A stretch of 64,000 nt of DNA from Rhodoferax lithotrophicus. Lineage in GTDB: Bacteria; Pseudomonadota; Gammaproteobacteria; Burkholderiales; Burkholderiaceae_C. A program made the position numbers and the translations under genes. Where the stretch lies: positions 3,493,989-3,557,988 of the forward strand of contig NZ_AP024238.1 of NCBI RefSeq assembly GCF_019973615.1. Direction: 5' to 3'. Positions 56,742 through 64,000 of this stretch are shown piece after piece. The stretch's first letter is position 1; each line of letters opens with the position of its first letter. A model generated the notes under the pieces. The model saw only the letters and a list, made by a program, of their open reading frames with translations, did no database searches and was not told where the DNA came from.

Positions 56742-56782
56742 ACGCACACTCCAACGAATAAAAACAGCCGCCCATACGCCAT

Positions 56783-57868
56783 TCAACGGTCAACAACAGG
56801 TTGAAGAATTTCCGTCAAAGTCATCACGAGCTGATCACATTGATGAAGCGTGCCAATACTGATGCGCAAATACTGCTCAATACGTGCTTGATTGAAATGG
56901 CGCACCAACACCCCGCGCTGACGCAGGTTGGTGGCCAATTGGGCTGCATCAACCTTGGGATGACGAGCAAACACAAAATTGGTTTGGGATGGCAACACCA
57001 CAAAACCCAGATCCTCAAGCGCCAATACCAAGCCTTCCCGGCTGCTCATGACGGCTTGACAAGTTTGCTCAAAGTAAGCCCGGTCCTCAAAAGCCGCCAC
57101 CCCACCGGCAATGGCCAGGCGATCCAGCGGATAGGAGTTAAAGCTATTTTTCACTCGTGTCAACGCATCGATCAAATGCGCCTGTCCGCAAGCGTAGCCA
57201 ATGCGTAACCCGGCCAGAGAACGCGATTTGGACAAAGTATGAACCACCAGCAAGTTGGGATAACGGTCAATCAAACCCACGGCACTTTGCCCACCAAAAT
57301 CAACATAAGCCTCATCCACCAGCACCACACGGTTGGGATGCATCTGCAGCAAGCACTCGATATCACTTAGAGGCAGCCCCATGCCGGTAGGTGCGTTCGG
57401 GTTGGCCAGCACCACTCCGGCCACCGCACGGTCTGTAGCGTAGTCCGCAACACGCAGCTGCAAACTCACATCCAGTGGCACAGTGCGCACTTCAATGCCA
57501 TACAGGCGGCAATACACCTGGTAAAAGCTGTAGCTGATGTCAGGCATCAAGAGTGGGCAGTTTTGCTGAAAAAAGGCAAAAAAGACATGTGCCAACACTT
57601 CGTCCGAGCCATTGCCCAAAAACACTTGCTCGAGGGTTAGTCCGTGTTGTGCTGCAATCGCTTGGCGCAGTACCGTAGCCGCGGGATCAGGGTAAAGCTG
57701 CAAACCCTGTTGGGCCGCCTGAGTGATGGCTGCAATCACTTGAGGAGATGGCGGGTACGGGTTTTCGTTGGTATTAAGCTTGACCAAGTTGGCCAACTTG
57801 GGTTGCTCACCCGGCACATAAGGCGATAGTTGCGCCACGACGGGGCTGAAATAACAGGTTTTTTCCAC
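56783..57868 (-). CDS. hisC: histidinol-phosphate aminotransferase
   Basis: A 361-aa fold-type I PLP enzyme. [10 protein letters not shown] at 31-40 is the substrate-loop signature, Asp186 in DEAYVDF and Lys214 in [10 protein letters not shown] bind the cofactor. It transaminates imidazole-acetol phosphate in histidine synthesis. It resembles HisC2. The neighbouring gene is CbiB/CobD-like, and a CobC-type role (threonine-phosphate decarboxylase, same fold) should be kept in mind, but the motifs fit HisC better. Confidence 0.88.
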   Translation of the reverse strand: MEKTCYFSPVVAQLSPYVPGEQPKLANLVKLNTNENPYPPSPQVIAAITQAAQQGLQLYPDPAATVLRQAIAAQHGLTLEQVFLGNGSDEVLAHVFFAFFQQNCPLLMPDISYSFYQVYCRLYGIEVRTVPLDVSLQLRVADYATDRAVAGVVLANPNAPTGMGLPLSDIECLLQMHPNRVVLVDEAYVDFGGQSAVGLIDRYPNLLVVHTLSKSRSLAGLRIGYACGQAHLIDALTRVKNSFNSYPLDRLAIAGGVAAFEDRAYFEQTCQAVMSSREGLVLALEDLGFVVLPSQTNFVFARHPKVDAAQLATNLRQRGVLVRHFNQARIEQYLRISIGTLHQCDQLVMTLTEILQPVVDR

Positions 57869-57938
57869 GTTTAACTACTAATTAGAGAACAACTTGTGCC
57901 CAATAGACAGGGTCAATAGCCCGAATAGATGAAAAAAA

Positions 57939-58898
57939 TTAGCCTAGCAAACGGGCCAGTGTCAAAAGTGCCAGCAATACCACCCACATGACCACAGCAC
58001 GCCAAACCAACCCCACGACGATGGCTAAATGAGCCAATTCGGGTGCAGGTCGCTGGTTCGGACGCTCACCCACAACCGATGCAGCCAAGCCTGGAACAGG
58101 CATACCCATGGTCGGCAAGGAAATATTAACCGCACCAGCGGTGGCGGCCAACAGCAACCCATCATTCTGCTGGCCAGACTGTTCAGCATATTGACGCCAG
58201 CCATCGATGGCCTCCTCAAAATTACCCACTACAGCAAAGCCCAGGGCAGTGACCCGGGCTGGAAGCCAATCCATGAGATTCCAAGCCGTTTGTGCATTGG
58301 TTTGTAATGCTTCACTCACTGGTTGGTGGTGCGTTTGACTCTGATGTTGCCAATACCGCGCAACAAATTCACTTAGCCGGTACAAAACCGCACCCATGGG
58401 TCCCAAACCAAAAGCGGCCAACACAGAAAACCATGCCAACACACCAAACACATGTCGATGTGAAGCCAGTACGGAAAACTGAATAACACGTCCAATCATG
58501 TCGCTACGTGACCAGTTCTGCGTTTCAATATGCTGCCAGTCTGACAATAAAGTACGCGCCAACGGTTCATCGTCCACAGCCAGAGCATCACGAATTTGGG
58601 TGAAGTGAAAGCTGAACTGGCGGAACCCCAGAGATGCATAGAGAACCAAAGCACTCCAAACCATGGCCAATGGCCAGCCAATCCACAAGTCCAATGCCCA
58701 GTAAACCAGCAAAGCCAAGAGAGACGGCAGACCAACCGCTGCGCCCCAAGCCAGCCAGCCGTGCAAGGGTTTACCTGCATCCAAATTCCGGGTACACCAT
58801 CTCACCCAAGAACGCATGGATGCATGGATGACATTGCCCCGGCCCAGGGGATGCGCCTGCTCCAGCAGCAGAGCAAAAAGTACAGAGATAAAGCTCAT
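57939..58898 (-). CDS. CobD/CbiB family (AmpE-like) membrane protein
   Basis: A 319-aa integral membrane protein with four to five hydrophobic segments (about 50-85, 170-190, 295-318). The N-terminal VLFALLLEQAHPLGRG and GFAVVGNFEEAIDGW blocks are those of the betaproteobacterial CobD/CbiB-like group, related to cobalamin adenosylcobinamide-phosphate synthase and AmpE. No other cobalamin gene is nearby, so a direct B12 role is doubtful. The ATG at 58898 begins a normal membrane N-terminus; the ORF extends 46 codons further. Confidence 0.78.
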   Translation of the reverse strand: MSFISVLFALLLEQAHPLGRGNVIHASMRSWVRWCTRNLDAGKPLHGWLAWGAAVGLPSLLALLVYWALDLWIGWPLAMVWSALVLYASLGFRQFSFHFTQIRDALAVDDEPLARTLLSDWQHIETQNWSRSDMIGRVIQFSVLASHRHVFGVLAWFSVLAAFGLGPMGAVLYRLSEFVARYWQHQSQTHHQPVSEALQTNAQTAWNLMDWLPARVTALGFAVVGNFEEAIDGWRQYAEQSGQQNDGLLLAATAGAVNISLPTMGMPVPGLAASVVGERPNQRPAPELAHLAIVVGLVWRAVVMWVVLLALLTLARLLG

Positions 58899-58923
58899 GT
58901 AATCATCATAGCGGCAGTGATGC

Positions 58924-59595
58924 TCAAGCTCGCAAAAAACGATAAAAGTTACGCAACATACCGGCCGTGGCACCCCATATAAAGCGTTCGTTGTCACCAT
59001 CCTGATAGGGCATGGACAACCATTCGCGCTGAACACCTTGCCAATTGACCAAGTGATGCCGATGGTGTGCCGGATTCATCAAAAAATGCAACGGCACCTC
59101 AAAGGCTTCGGCCACTTCAAACGGATTGAGTTGCAACGAAAAATCGGGTGAGACCAGCGCAACAACGGGGGTCACATGAAACATCGAACCGGTCACATAA
59201 ACCGGCAATTGGCCCAACACTTCCACAAATGAAGCAGCCAGTCCAACCTCTTCCTGGGCCTCACGCAAGGCGGCCGCGGCTGCATCGGCATCTGTCGCAT
59301 CCATGCGCCCTCCTGGAAACGCAATTTGCCCCGAATGGGTTGAAAGATGCATGGTTCGCAACGTGAGTAGCACCGTGGGTTCAGGGCGCATGATGATCGG
59401 CACAAGCACCGCGGCGGACACGGGTGAACGGTCTAAAAATTTTTTCTCGGCCAGAAATTCAGGTTCCCATGCCAAGGGTGCAACAAACCGCTGGCGCAAG
59501 GCCTGGGGCTGCAAGGCCTCCATAGGTACAGCAGGCAAATGGTGATCAACCCTGTCCACCGGCACCGTTTTCGGATTAATCTTGGCGTGAGTCAT
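58924..59595 (-). CDS. Nudix hydrolase, CoA-pyrophosphatase type
   Basis: A 223-aa protein with the Nudix box in the variant FPGGRMDATDADAAAAALRE, then AQEEVGL, where the R-E-x2-E-E metal site is intact. The surrounding SAAVLVPII and PVYVTGSMFHVTPVVAL match the NudL/UPF0035 group that cleaves CoA to phosphopantetheine. The ATG at 59595 is preferred over the upstream TTG. Placed behind the ribosomal L19 operon terminator. Confidence 0.85.
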   Translation of the reverse strand: MTHAKINPKTVPVDRVDHHLPAVPMEALQPQALRQRFVAPLAWEPEFLAEKKFLDRSPVSAAVLVPIIMRPEPTVLLTLRTMHLSTHSGQIAFPGGRMDATDADAAAAALREAQEEVGLAASFVEVLGQLPVYVTGSMFHVTPVVALVSPDFSLQLNPFEVAEAFEVPLHFLMNPAHHRHHLVNWQGVQREWLSMPYQDGDNERFIWGATAGMLRNFYRFLRA

Positions 59596-59626
59596 GCGCT
59601 GCAAATTTCAATGGGTAAAGCCTGAC

Positions 59627-59663
59627 AAAAAAAAACCGCCACACGTTCAGCGCGGCGGTTTTT
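59627..59663 (-). terminator. rho-independent terminator of the rplS operon
   Basis: On the minus strand AAAAACCGCC pairs with GGCGGTTTTT over 10 bp, loop 13 nt, followed by Ts. It lies 20 bp after the rplS stop. Confidence 0.88.
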
Positions 59664-59682
59664 GGGAGAGGCTTTGTGCCAA

Positions 59683-60078
59683 TCAAGCAGCTGTGGTAGC
59701 AGCCACTTTGCGTGCAGGCAGTTTTTCTTTGATACGTGCCGACTTACCGCTGCGGTCGCGCAAGTAGTAAAGCTTGGCACGACGCACATCACCACGACGT
59801 TTGACTTCAATGCTGGCAATCAAAGGGCTGTAAGTTTGGAATGTACGCTCAACACCTTCACCGCTGGAGATTTTGCGAACGGTAAAACCGCTGTTCAGGC
59901 CACGATTACGCTTGGCAATCACCACGCCTTCGTAAGCTTGCAAACGCTTGCGTGTACCTTCAACCACATTCAAGCTCACCACCACGGTGTCGCCAGGGCC
60001 AAAGTCAGGAATGGTTTTATTCAGACGAGCAATTTCTTCTTGCTCAAGGATTTGAATCAGATTCATAGGGTCTTTCAA
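59683..60078 (-). CDS. rplS: 50S ribosomal protein L19
   Basis: A 131-aa L19 with [22 protein letters not shown] and [33 protein letters not shown], at the 30S-50S interface. About 12 residues longer than E. coli L19 at the C-terminus (Lys/Ala-rich). Last gene of rpsP-rimM-trmD-rplS; the gap from trmD holds a GTGTCA-CCA-TGACAC hairpin. Confidence 0.97.
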   Translation of the reverse strand: MKDPMNLIQILEQEEIARLNKTIPDFGPGDTVVVSLNVVEGTRKRLQAYEGVVIAKRNRGLNSGFTVRKISSGEGVERTFQTYSPLIASIEVKRRGDVRRAKLYYLRDRSGKSARIKEKLPARKVAATTAA

Positions 60079-60095
60079 TGATCATGCAAGCACCA

Positions 60096-60110
60096 GTGTC
60101 ACCATGACAC
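60096..60110. repeat. hairpin in the trmD-rplS gap
   Basis: GTGTCA-CCA-TGACAC is a perfect 6-bp stem with a 3-nt loop in the 60-bp gap between trmD and rplS. No T-run. May modulate rplS relative to trmD or be an RNA-processing site. Confidence 0.35.
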
Positions 60111-60138
60111 ATGCTGAGATACAAACATCACAGCGGTC

Positions 60139-60906
60139 TTACAGAGGATCGGTAAGCCCAGCATTATAGCGTGACAATGTAACCTCATCTGATTTTGATA
60201 AATGTCCGGCACGGCGCGCCTGGTCAATCAATTCTGGACGTAATCGCTGGGTGAGCATCAATCGCTGGCTGCGCCGCCATTGCTCAATATGGATGTGGTG
60301 CCCACTGAGCAAGACTTCGGGTACAGCTTGCTCATTCCATATCTCTGGACGCGTGAAATGGGGGCAATCCAAAAGTCCATCCAACCCCGGATTAAAACTA
60401 TCTTGCGCATGGCTTTCGGCATCACCAAGGACGCCTGGCTGCAGACGAGCCACCGCATCCAGCAAAGCCATTGCTGCAATTTCCCCACCCGAGAGCACAA
60501 AATCGCCCAGGCTGATTTGCTCGGTGACATGTGCATCTACAAACCGCTGATCAATGCCTTCGTAACGCCCACAAATCAGCACCGCCCCTTGACTAGCCGC
60601 CCAGTGGGTGACTTGGGCGTGATCCATCTTGCGCCCCAAAGGAGAAAAAAGTACCACAGGCACTTCTGCTTGGCGCTCAGCTTGAATGGCTAACAGACAT
60701 TTTTTCAGCGGCTCGGCCATCATGACCATACCCGGTCCACCACCAAAAGGTCGATCATCTACCCGGCGGTAATTACCCTGCGCATGCTCTCGTGGATTAA
60801 AAAAATGCACATCCACCAAACCCGACGAATAAGCTCGTCGTGTGATGCCGGTGGCCAAAAATGGCACAAACAACTCCGGAAACAGCGTGACCACATCAAA
60901 CCGCAT
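60139..60906 (-). CDS. trmD: tRNA (guanine37-N1)-methyltransferase
   Basis: A 255-aa SPOUT (knotted) methyltransferase making m1G37. N-terminal MRFDVVTLFPELF, the knot ICGRYEGIDQRFVD and SLGDFVLSGGE(I)AAMALLDA are all present. Placed between rimM and rplS as usual. Confidence 0.97.
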   Translation of the reverse strand: MRFDVVTLFPELFVPFLATGITRRAYSSGLVDVHFFNPREHAQGNYRRVDDRPFGGGPGMVMMAEPLKKCLLAIQAERQAEVPVVLFSPLGRKMDHAQVTHWAASQGAVLICGRYEGIDQRFVDAHVTEQISLGDFVLSGGEIAAMALLDAVARLQPGVLGDAESHAQDSFNPGLDGLLDCPHFTRPEIWNEQAVPEVLLSGHHIHIEQWRRSQRLMLTQRLRPELIDQARRAGHLSKSDEVTLSRYNAGLTDPL

Positions 60907-60916
60907 GGCACCGCCT

Positions 60917-61483
60917 TCAGTAATCGAGTTGCCAGTCCACCAAAATTCGCCGCTCAGGCAAATTCACATCATCAATGTATTGCGCAACAAAAGGAATCAT
61001 CCGGGACTCAGACTTTAAGTTTTTTGTATCTTCTATGACCAACACTGTTTGTGGCCCAGTGGACAAAAGCTCACTCACACAGCCCAAACTTTGCCCCTCC
61101 CGATTGATCACCTCGAGACCAATAAGATCAACCCAGTAATACTCATCTTCCTGAGCTGCAGGAAAACTTGATTTTGGAATAAAAATACGCGCACCGCGCA
61201 GGGAGTCCGCCACAGAGCGATCAACCACATCCTGGGCACATGCAACAACGGTACCTGAGTGGAGTTTGACTTCTTTGACATGCAAAGAACACACACCCTC
61301 AAAGGCTTTCACACCTTTTTCTGAGGGCAATAGATACCAGCGTTTGCATGAAAAAAGCGCCTCAGGATCGGCGCTATAGGGCAGTACCTTGAACCACCCT
61401 TTGATGCCCCAGGCATCAAAGACGCGCCCAACTTCAATTGCATCTGCCGGAAGTTCGGCAGCCTCAAGGCCGGGCAGCATCAC
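60917..61483 (-). CDS. rimM: 16S rRNA processing protein RimM
   Basis: A 188-aa ribosome maturation factor with an N-terminal RimM domain (EVGRVFDAWGIKGWFKV) and a C-terminal PRC-barrel (YYWVDLIGLEVINREG to the end PERRILVDWQLDY). It assists 30S head assembly through S19. It follows rpsP by only a few bases. Confidence 0.95.
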   Translation of the reverse strand: MMLPGLEAAELPADAIEVGRVFDAWGIKGWFKVLPYSADPEALFSCKRWYLLPSEKGVKAFEGVCSLHVKEVKLHSGTVVACAQDVVDRSVADSLRGARIFIPKSSFPAAQEDEYYWVDLIGLEVINREGQSLGCVSELLSTGPQTVLVIEDTKNLKSESRMIPFVAQYIDDVNLPERRILVDWQLDY

Positions 61484-61489
61484 TAAAAA

Positions 61490-61741
61490 TCAGGCCGCTT
61501 TTTTGGCCAACTGATTCACCAAGCGCTCCACCGTAGGAGAAGCTTGAGCACCCACACTGCGCCAGTAAGTCAAGCGATCCTGTGCAATACGAATGCTTTC
61601 TTCGTTTGCCGTTGCAATGGGGTTGTAAAAACCAATGCGTTCAATGAAGCGACCATCACGGCGAGTCCGCTTGTCTGCAACAACAATATTAAAAAACGGG
61701 CGTGCTTTAGCACCGCCACGGGCGAGTCGAATGACGACCAT
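61490..61741 (-). CDS. rpsP: 30S ribosomal protein S16
   Basis: An 83-aa S16 with [20 protein letters not shown] and [14 protein letters not shown], both family signatures. First gene of the rpsP-rimM-trmD-rplS operon on the minus strand; divergent from the GNAT gene. Confidence 0.97.
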   Translation of the reverse strand: MVVIRLARGGAKARPFFNIVVADKRTRRDGRFIERIGFYNPIATANEESIRIAQDRLTYWRSVGAQASPTVERLVNQLAKKAA

Positions 61742-61869
61742 GATTTATCCTTTGGGGAGTGGAAAATTTCCACGAAATTGGCACAAAATCTGGCGTTTGA
61801 GACACGCGACATAGCCACCCGGCTATGCGACACGACAGACAGCCGATCATTATATCAACTTCAGACACC

Positions 61870-62391
61870 ATGCCCATCATCCGACCAAGCCAAGTCACTG
61901 ACATTCCACAAATTACCCAAATTTACGCTAACCATGTCCGCCATGGGACAGGTACATTTGAAATAGATCCACCCACTGAAGATGACATGGCACAACGACG
62001 TGCAGATGTTTTGAGCAGACATCTGCCTTACATTGTGGTCGTCGAAGGCGAGCGTATTTTGGGATATGCGTACTGCAACTGGTTTAAACCCAGGCCAGCG
62101 TACCGCTATTGTGCAGAGGATTCGATTTACCTGGCTCCAGAATCTATCGGCAAAGGGTTGGGACGAATTCTTTTGGCCGAGCTCATCTATCAAGCCGAAC
62201 TCTCCGGAGTGCGAAAACTCATCGCTGTGATTGGCGACTCGAACAACCTAGGTTCGATTAGAGTCCACCAAAGCACGGGTTTTAAGCATGTTGGCACACT
62301 TCAATCGTGCGGCTGGAAGTTTGAGCGCTGGCTGGATGTGGTGATGATGGAAAAATCCATCGGACAAGGCGATAGAACACGCCCAGATTGA
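61870..62391 (+). CDS. GNAT family N-acetyltransferase (phosphinothricin-acetyltransferase-like)
   Basis: A 173-aa acetyltransferase with the CoA-binding loop GKGLGRILLAEL and the Pat/YncA-type features IRPSQVTDIPQITQIYANHV, VVVEGERILGYAYCNWFKPRPAYRYCAEDSIYL. Members acetylate phosphinothricin, methionine sulfoximine/sulfone or other small amines; the substrate is inferred only. The ATG at 61870 gives the family N-terminus. Confidence 0.9.
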   Translation: MPIIRPSQVTDIPQITQIYANHVRHGTGTFEIDPPTEDDMAQRRADVLSRHLPYIVVVEGERILGYAYCNWFKPRPAYRYCAEDSIYLAPESIGKGLGRILLAELIYQAELSGVRKLIAVIGDSNNLGSIRVHQSTGFKHVGTLQSCGWKFERWLDVVMMEKSIGQGDRTRPD

Positions 62392-62420
62392 TCTCAAACG
62401 CTCATCCAAATGAGCAAACC

Positions 62421-63431
62421 TCACAAAATCTGCAAGCTGACCCAATAGGCCACTGCAGCGACAAAGGCGCTGGCAGGAATGGTCAGCACCCAAGCCCAAA
62501 TGATGTTGCCAGCAACGCCCCAACGCACTGCACTGGCACGGCGCGTAGCACCCACTCCCACAATTGCACCCGTAATGGTATGCGTGGTGGAAACGGGAAT
62601 ACCCAAAGCTGTGGCCATGAACAACGTCAATGCCCCACCCGTTTCGGCACAAAAACCTCCTACTGGCTTAAGTTTGGTGATGCGCTGCCCCATGGTCTTC
62701 ACAATCCGCCAACCACCCAGCATCGTACCCAGTCCAATCGCTGAATAACAAATCAAAATGACCCAATTGGGAGGCGAGCTGTCGCCCGAGTTGGCGTAAC
62801 CTGTGGCGATCAGAAGCATCCAAATGAGACCAATGGTTTTTTGCGCATCATTACCACCATGCCCCAAGCTGTAGGCTCCAGCTGAAATCAATTGAAGACG
62901 ACGAAACCACTTATCCACCTTCAGAGGACGAAAACCACGAAAAGCCCATGACACCACCACCATCATGAGCGAGCCTAACAAAAAACCAAGCAATGGCGAC
63001 ACAAAAATGAATACCACGGTTTTCATGATTCCTGCGACAAGCAATGCAGCCACTCCAGCCTTGGCAACGGCTGCACCGGCAATGCCGCCGATCAATGCAT
63101 GTGATGAACTACTGGGGATACCGTAGTACCAAGTAATAAAGTTCCAGGTGATGGCACCAACGAGGGCACCAAACACCACATGGGTATCCACGATACCAGG
63201 CATCACAATACCTTTACCCACCGTGGCCGCCACACTCAAATGAAAAATGAAAATGGCAACAACATTAAAAAAGGCTGCAAAAACTACCGCCTGACCAGGC
63301 TTGAGCACCCCGGTAGACACCACAGTAGCGATAGAGTTGGCGGCATCATGAAATCCATTCATGAAATCAAACACCACAGCCATCAGCACCAAAACCACCA
63401 CCACCCACAACGCAGCTTGTACAGTTTCCAT
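62421..63431 (-). CDS. Pit-family inorganic phosphate transporter
   Basis: A 336-aa membrane protein with about ten hydrophobic segments. The duplicated signature appears as DFMNGFHDAANSIATVVST near the N-terminus and LSLGHGGNDAQKTIG-like (YSLGHGGNDAQKTIG) in the second half; these carry the phosphate- and cation-binding residues. It imports phosphate, often as a metal-phosphate complex. The DUF47 gene lies directly upstream in the same direction, a standard pair. Confidence 0.93.
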   Translation of the reverse strand: METVQAALWVVVVLVLMAVVFDFMNGFHDAANSIATVVSTGVLKPGQAVVFAAFFNVVAIFIFHLSVAATVGKGIVMPGIVDTHVVFGALVGAITWNFITWYYGIPSSSSHALIGGIAGAAVAKAGVAALLVAGIMKTVVFIFVSPLLGFLLGSLMMVVVSWAFRGFRPLKVDKWFRRLQLISAGAYSLGHGGNDAQKTIGLIWMLLIATGYANSGDSSPPNWVILICYSAIGLGTMLGGWRIVKTMGQRITKLKPVGGFCAETGGALTLFMATALGIPVSTTHTITGAIVGVGATRRASAVRWGVAGNIIWAWVLTIPASAFVAAVAYWVSLQIL

Positions 63432-63451
63432 GAATCAAACCTTGTTGCTAA

Positions 63452-64000
63452 TCAAGAGTTTTCGAGGATGATGCCCTCGATCAAATTTGCCACATCTTCA
63501 CAACGGTCTGTGATGGTTTCCAACAGCTCATAGATGGCTTTGAGCTTAATGACCTCGCGTACATCTGGCTCTTCCCGGAACAACTTGCTCATAGCTGTGC
63601 GCATCACACGATCTGCATCACTTTCCAATTTATCAATTTCGTCACAGGTTTTCAGGGCAGCTTCGGCAGTTGATGCTTCAGCAATCTTGTTCAGCAATTT
63701 GACTGCATCGCGCAGCCGTTCACAACACTTGACACTCAAATCAGTCAAACGAGTAATCTCTTCGGTCATGTGATGTACATCGTACAAAGCCATGGTTTCG
63801 GCCGAATCCTGAATCAAATCAGCCACGTCGTCCATGGTATTGATCAAGCTATGAATCTGCTCACGATCAATGGGAGTAATGAACGTCTTGTGAATCGCTT
63901 TGTTAACCTCATGGGTCACTCGATCAGCAGCACCTTCTGCATCATTGACTTGGCGATGGTATTTTGCGCGCAAATCCAGATCGTTGTAATTTTCAACCAG
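63452..64000 (-). CDS. DUF47 (PhoU-like/Pit accessory) protein, 5' partial
   Basis: The frame runs on to the window end, so the N-terminus is missing; the apparent TTG start at 63973 is internal. The visible 182 residues are helical and PhoU-like, with conserved Glu/Asp-His motifs (HEVNKAIHKTFITPIDREQIHSL, MDDVADLIQDSAETMALYD) typical of DUF47 proteins paired with Pit transporters, which appear to regulate phosphate uptake. Confidence 0.9.
   Translation of the reverse strand: MVENYNDLDLRAKYHRQVNDAEGAADRVTHEVNKAIHKTFITPIDREQIHSLINTMDDVADLIQDSAETMALYDVHHMTEEITRLTDLSVKCCERLRDAVKLLNKIAEASTAEAALKTCDEIDKLESDADRVMRTAMSKLFREEPDVREVIKLKAIYELLETITDRCEDVANLIEGIILENS

Noticed and set aside
56783..58898. 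hisC plus CbiB-like gene as a cobalamin pair (CobC/CobD)
   Set aside because: The aminotransferase has HisC-type motifs, and no other cobalamin gene lies near.
1..64000. CRISPR array, prophage or insertion sequence
   Set aside because: No regularly spaced direct repeats, transposase, integrase or phage structural genes were seen.

Overview
The window is chromosomal DNA of a betaproteobacterium, most likely from the Comamonadaceae (Rhodoferax-like). The evidence is gene content and order: a CysI-DUF934-CysH-CysD-CysN sulfate operon, the ubiE-Tim44-ubiJ-ubiB cluster, a very long DUF3683 FAD/Fe-S oxidoreductase, and a dispersed palindromic repeat that I recall from Comamonadaceae genomes. The genus is inference. 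Genes are densely packed with many 4-bp ATGA overlaps, and I see no obvious broken gene. The two genes at the window edges are cut by the boundary.

Layout. 1-0.3 kb: tail of an Hpt-containing signalling protein. 0.3-7.5 kb: rhodanese, TauE/SafE exporter and the assimilatory sulfate operon (cysI, DUF934, cysH of APS-reductase type, cysD, cysN), with a 392-bp structured spacer splitting cysD from cysN. 7.5-9.1 kb: 7Fe ferredoxin and ferredoxin-NADP reductase. 9.1-16.3 kb (minus): aspS, DUF502, FmdB, then ubiB, ubiJ, a Tim44-like protein, ubiE and DUF971. 16.4-20.3 kb: 1309-aa DUF3683 oxidoreductase. 20.5-25.5 kb: complete ugpB-A-E-C-Q glycerol-3-phosphate operon. 25.8-30 kb: hemA, prfA, prmC, slyX, grxD. 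30-33.8 kb: DUF3857/transglutaminase and Sel1-repeat exported proteins. 33.8-36 kb: metG. 36.1-41.3 kb: an accessory block with hipBA and a two-gene AAA+ ATPase/subtilisin pair resembling the IetAS anti-phage system. 41.9-49.3 kb: a six-gene hydrogenase-4-like membrane complex whose large subunit lacks the [NiFe]-binding cysteines (an Ehr-type complex). 49.4-49.8 kb: tRNA-Lys, -Glu and -Asp with a terminator. 49.9-64 kb: GGDEF protein, DEAD-box helicase, oligoribonuclease, M48 protease, pterin dehydratase, rsgA, hisC, a CbiB-like protein, Nudix, the rpsP-rimM-trmD-rplS operon, a GNAT, and a Pit transporter with its DUF47 partner.

How the parts work together. The sulfur genes take sulfate to sulfide by the APS branch (no cysC seen). 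The neighbouring ferredoxin/FNR pair could supply electrons to the CysI sulfite reductase, for which no CysJ is present. The ubi genes and hemA serve quinone and haem supply. The Ehr-like complex probably couples an unidentified redox reaction to ion pumping.

The two strongest leads are (i) the Ehr-like complex without [NiFe] ligands, and (ii) a palindromic repeat family found between genes and also translated in frame inside at least seven proteins, always at N-termini or domain linkers, in one case apparently donating the start codon. The IetAS-like pair beside hipBA and the paired hairpins between cysD and cysN are the next most interesting.
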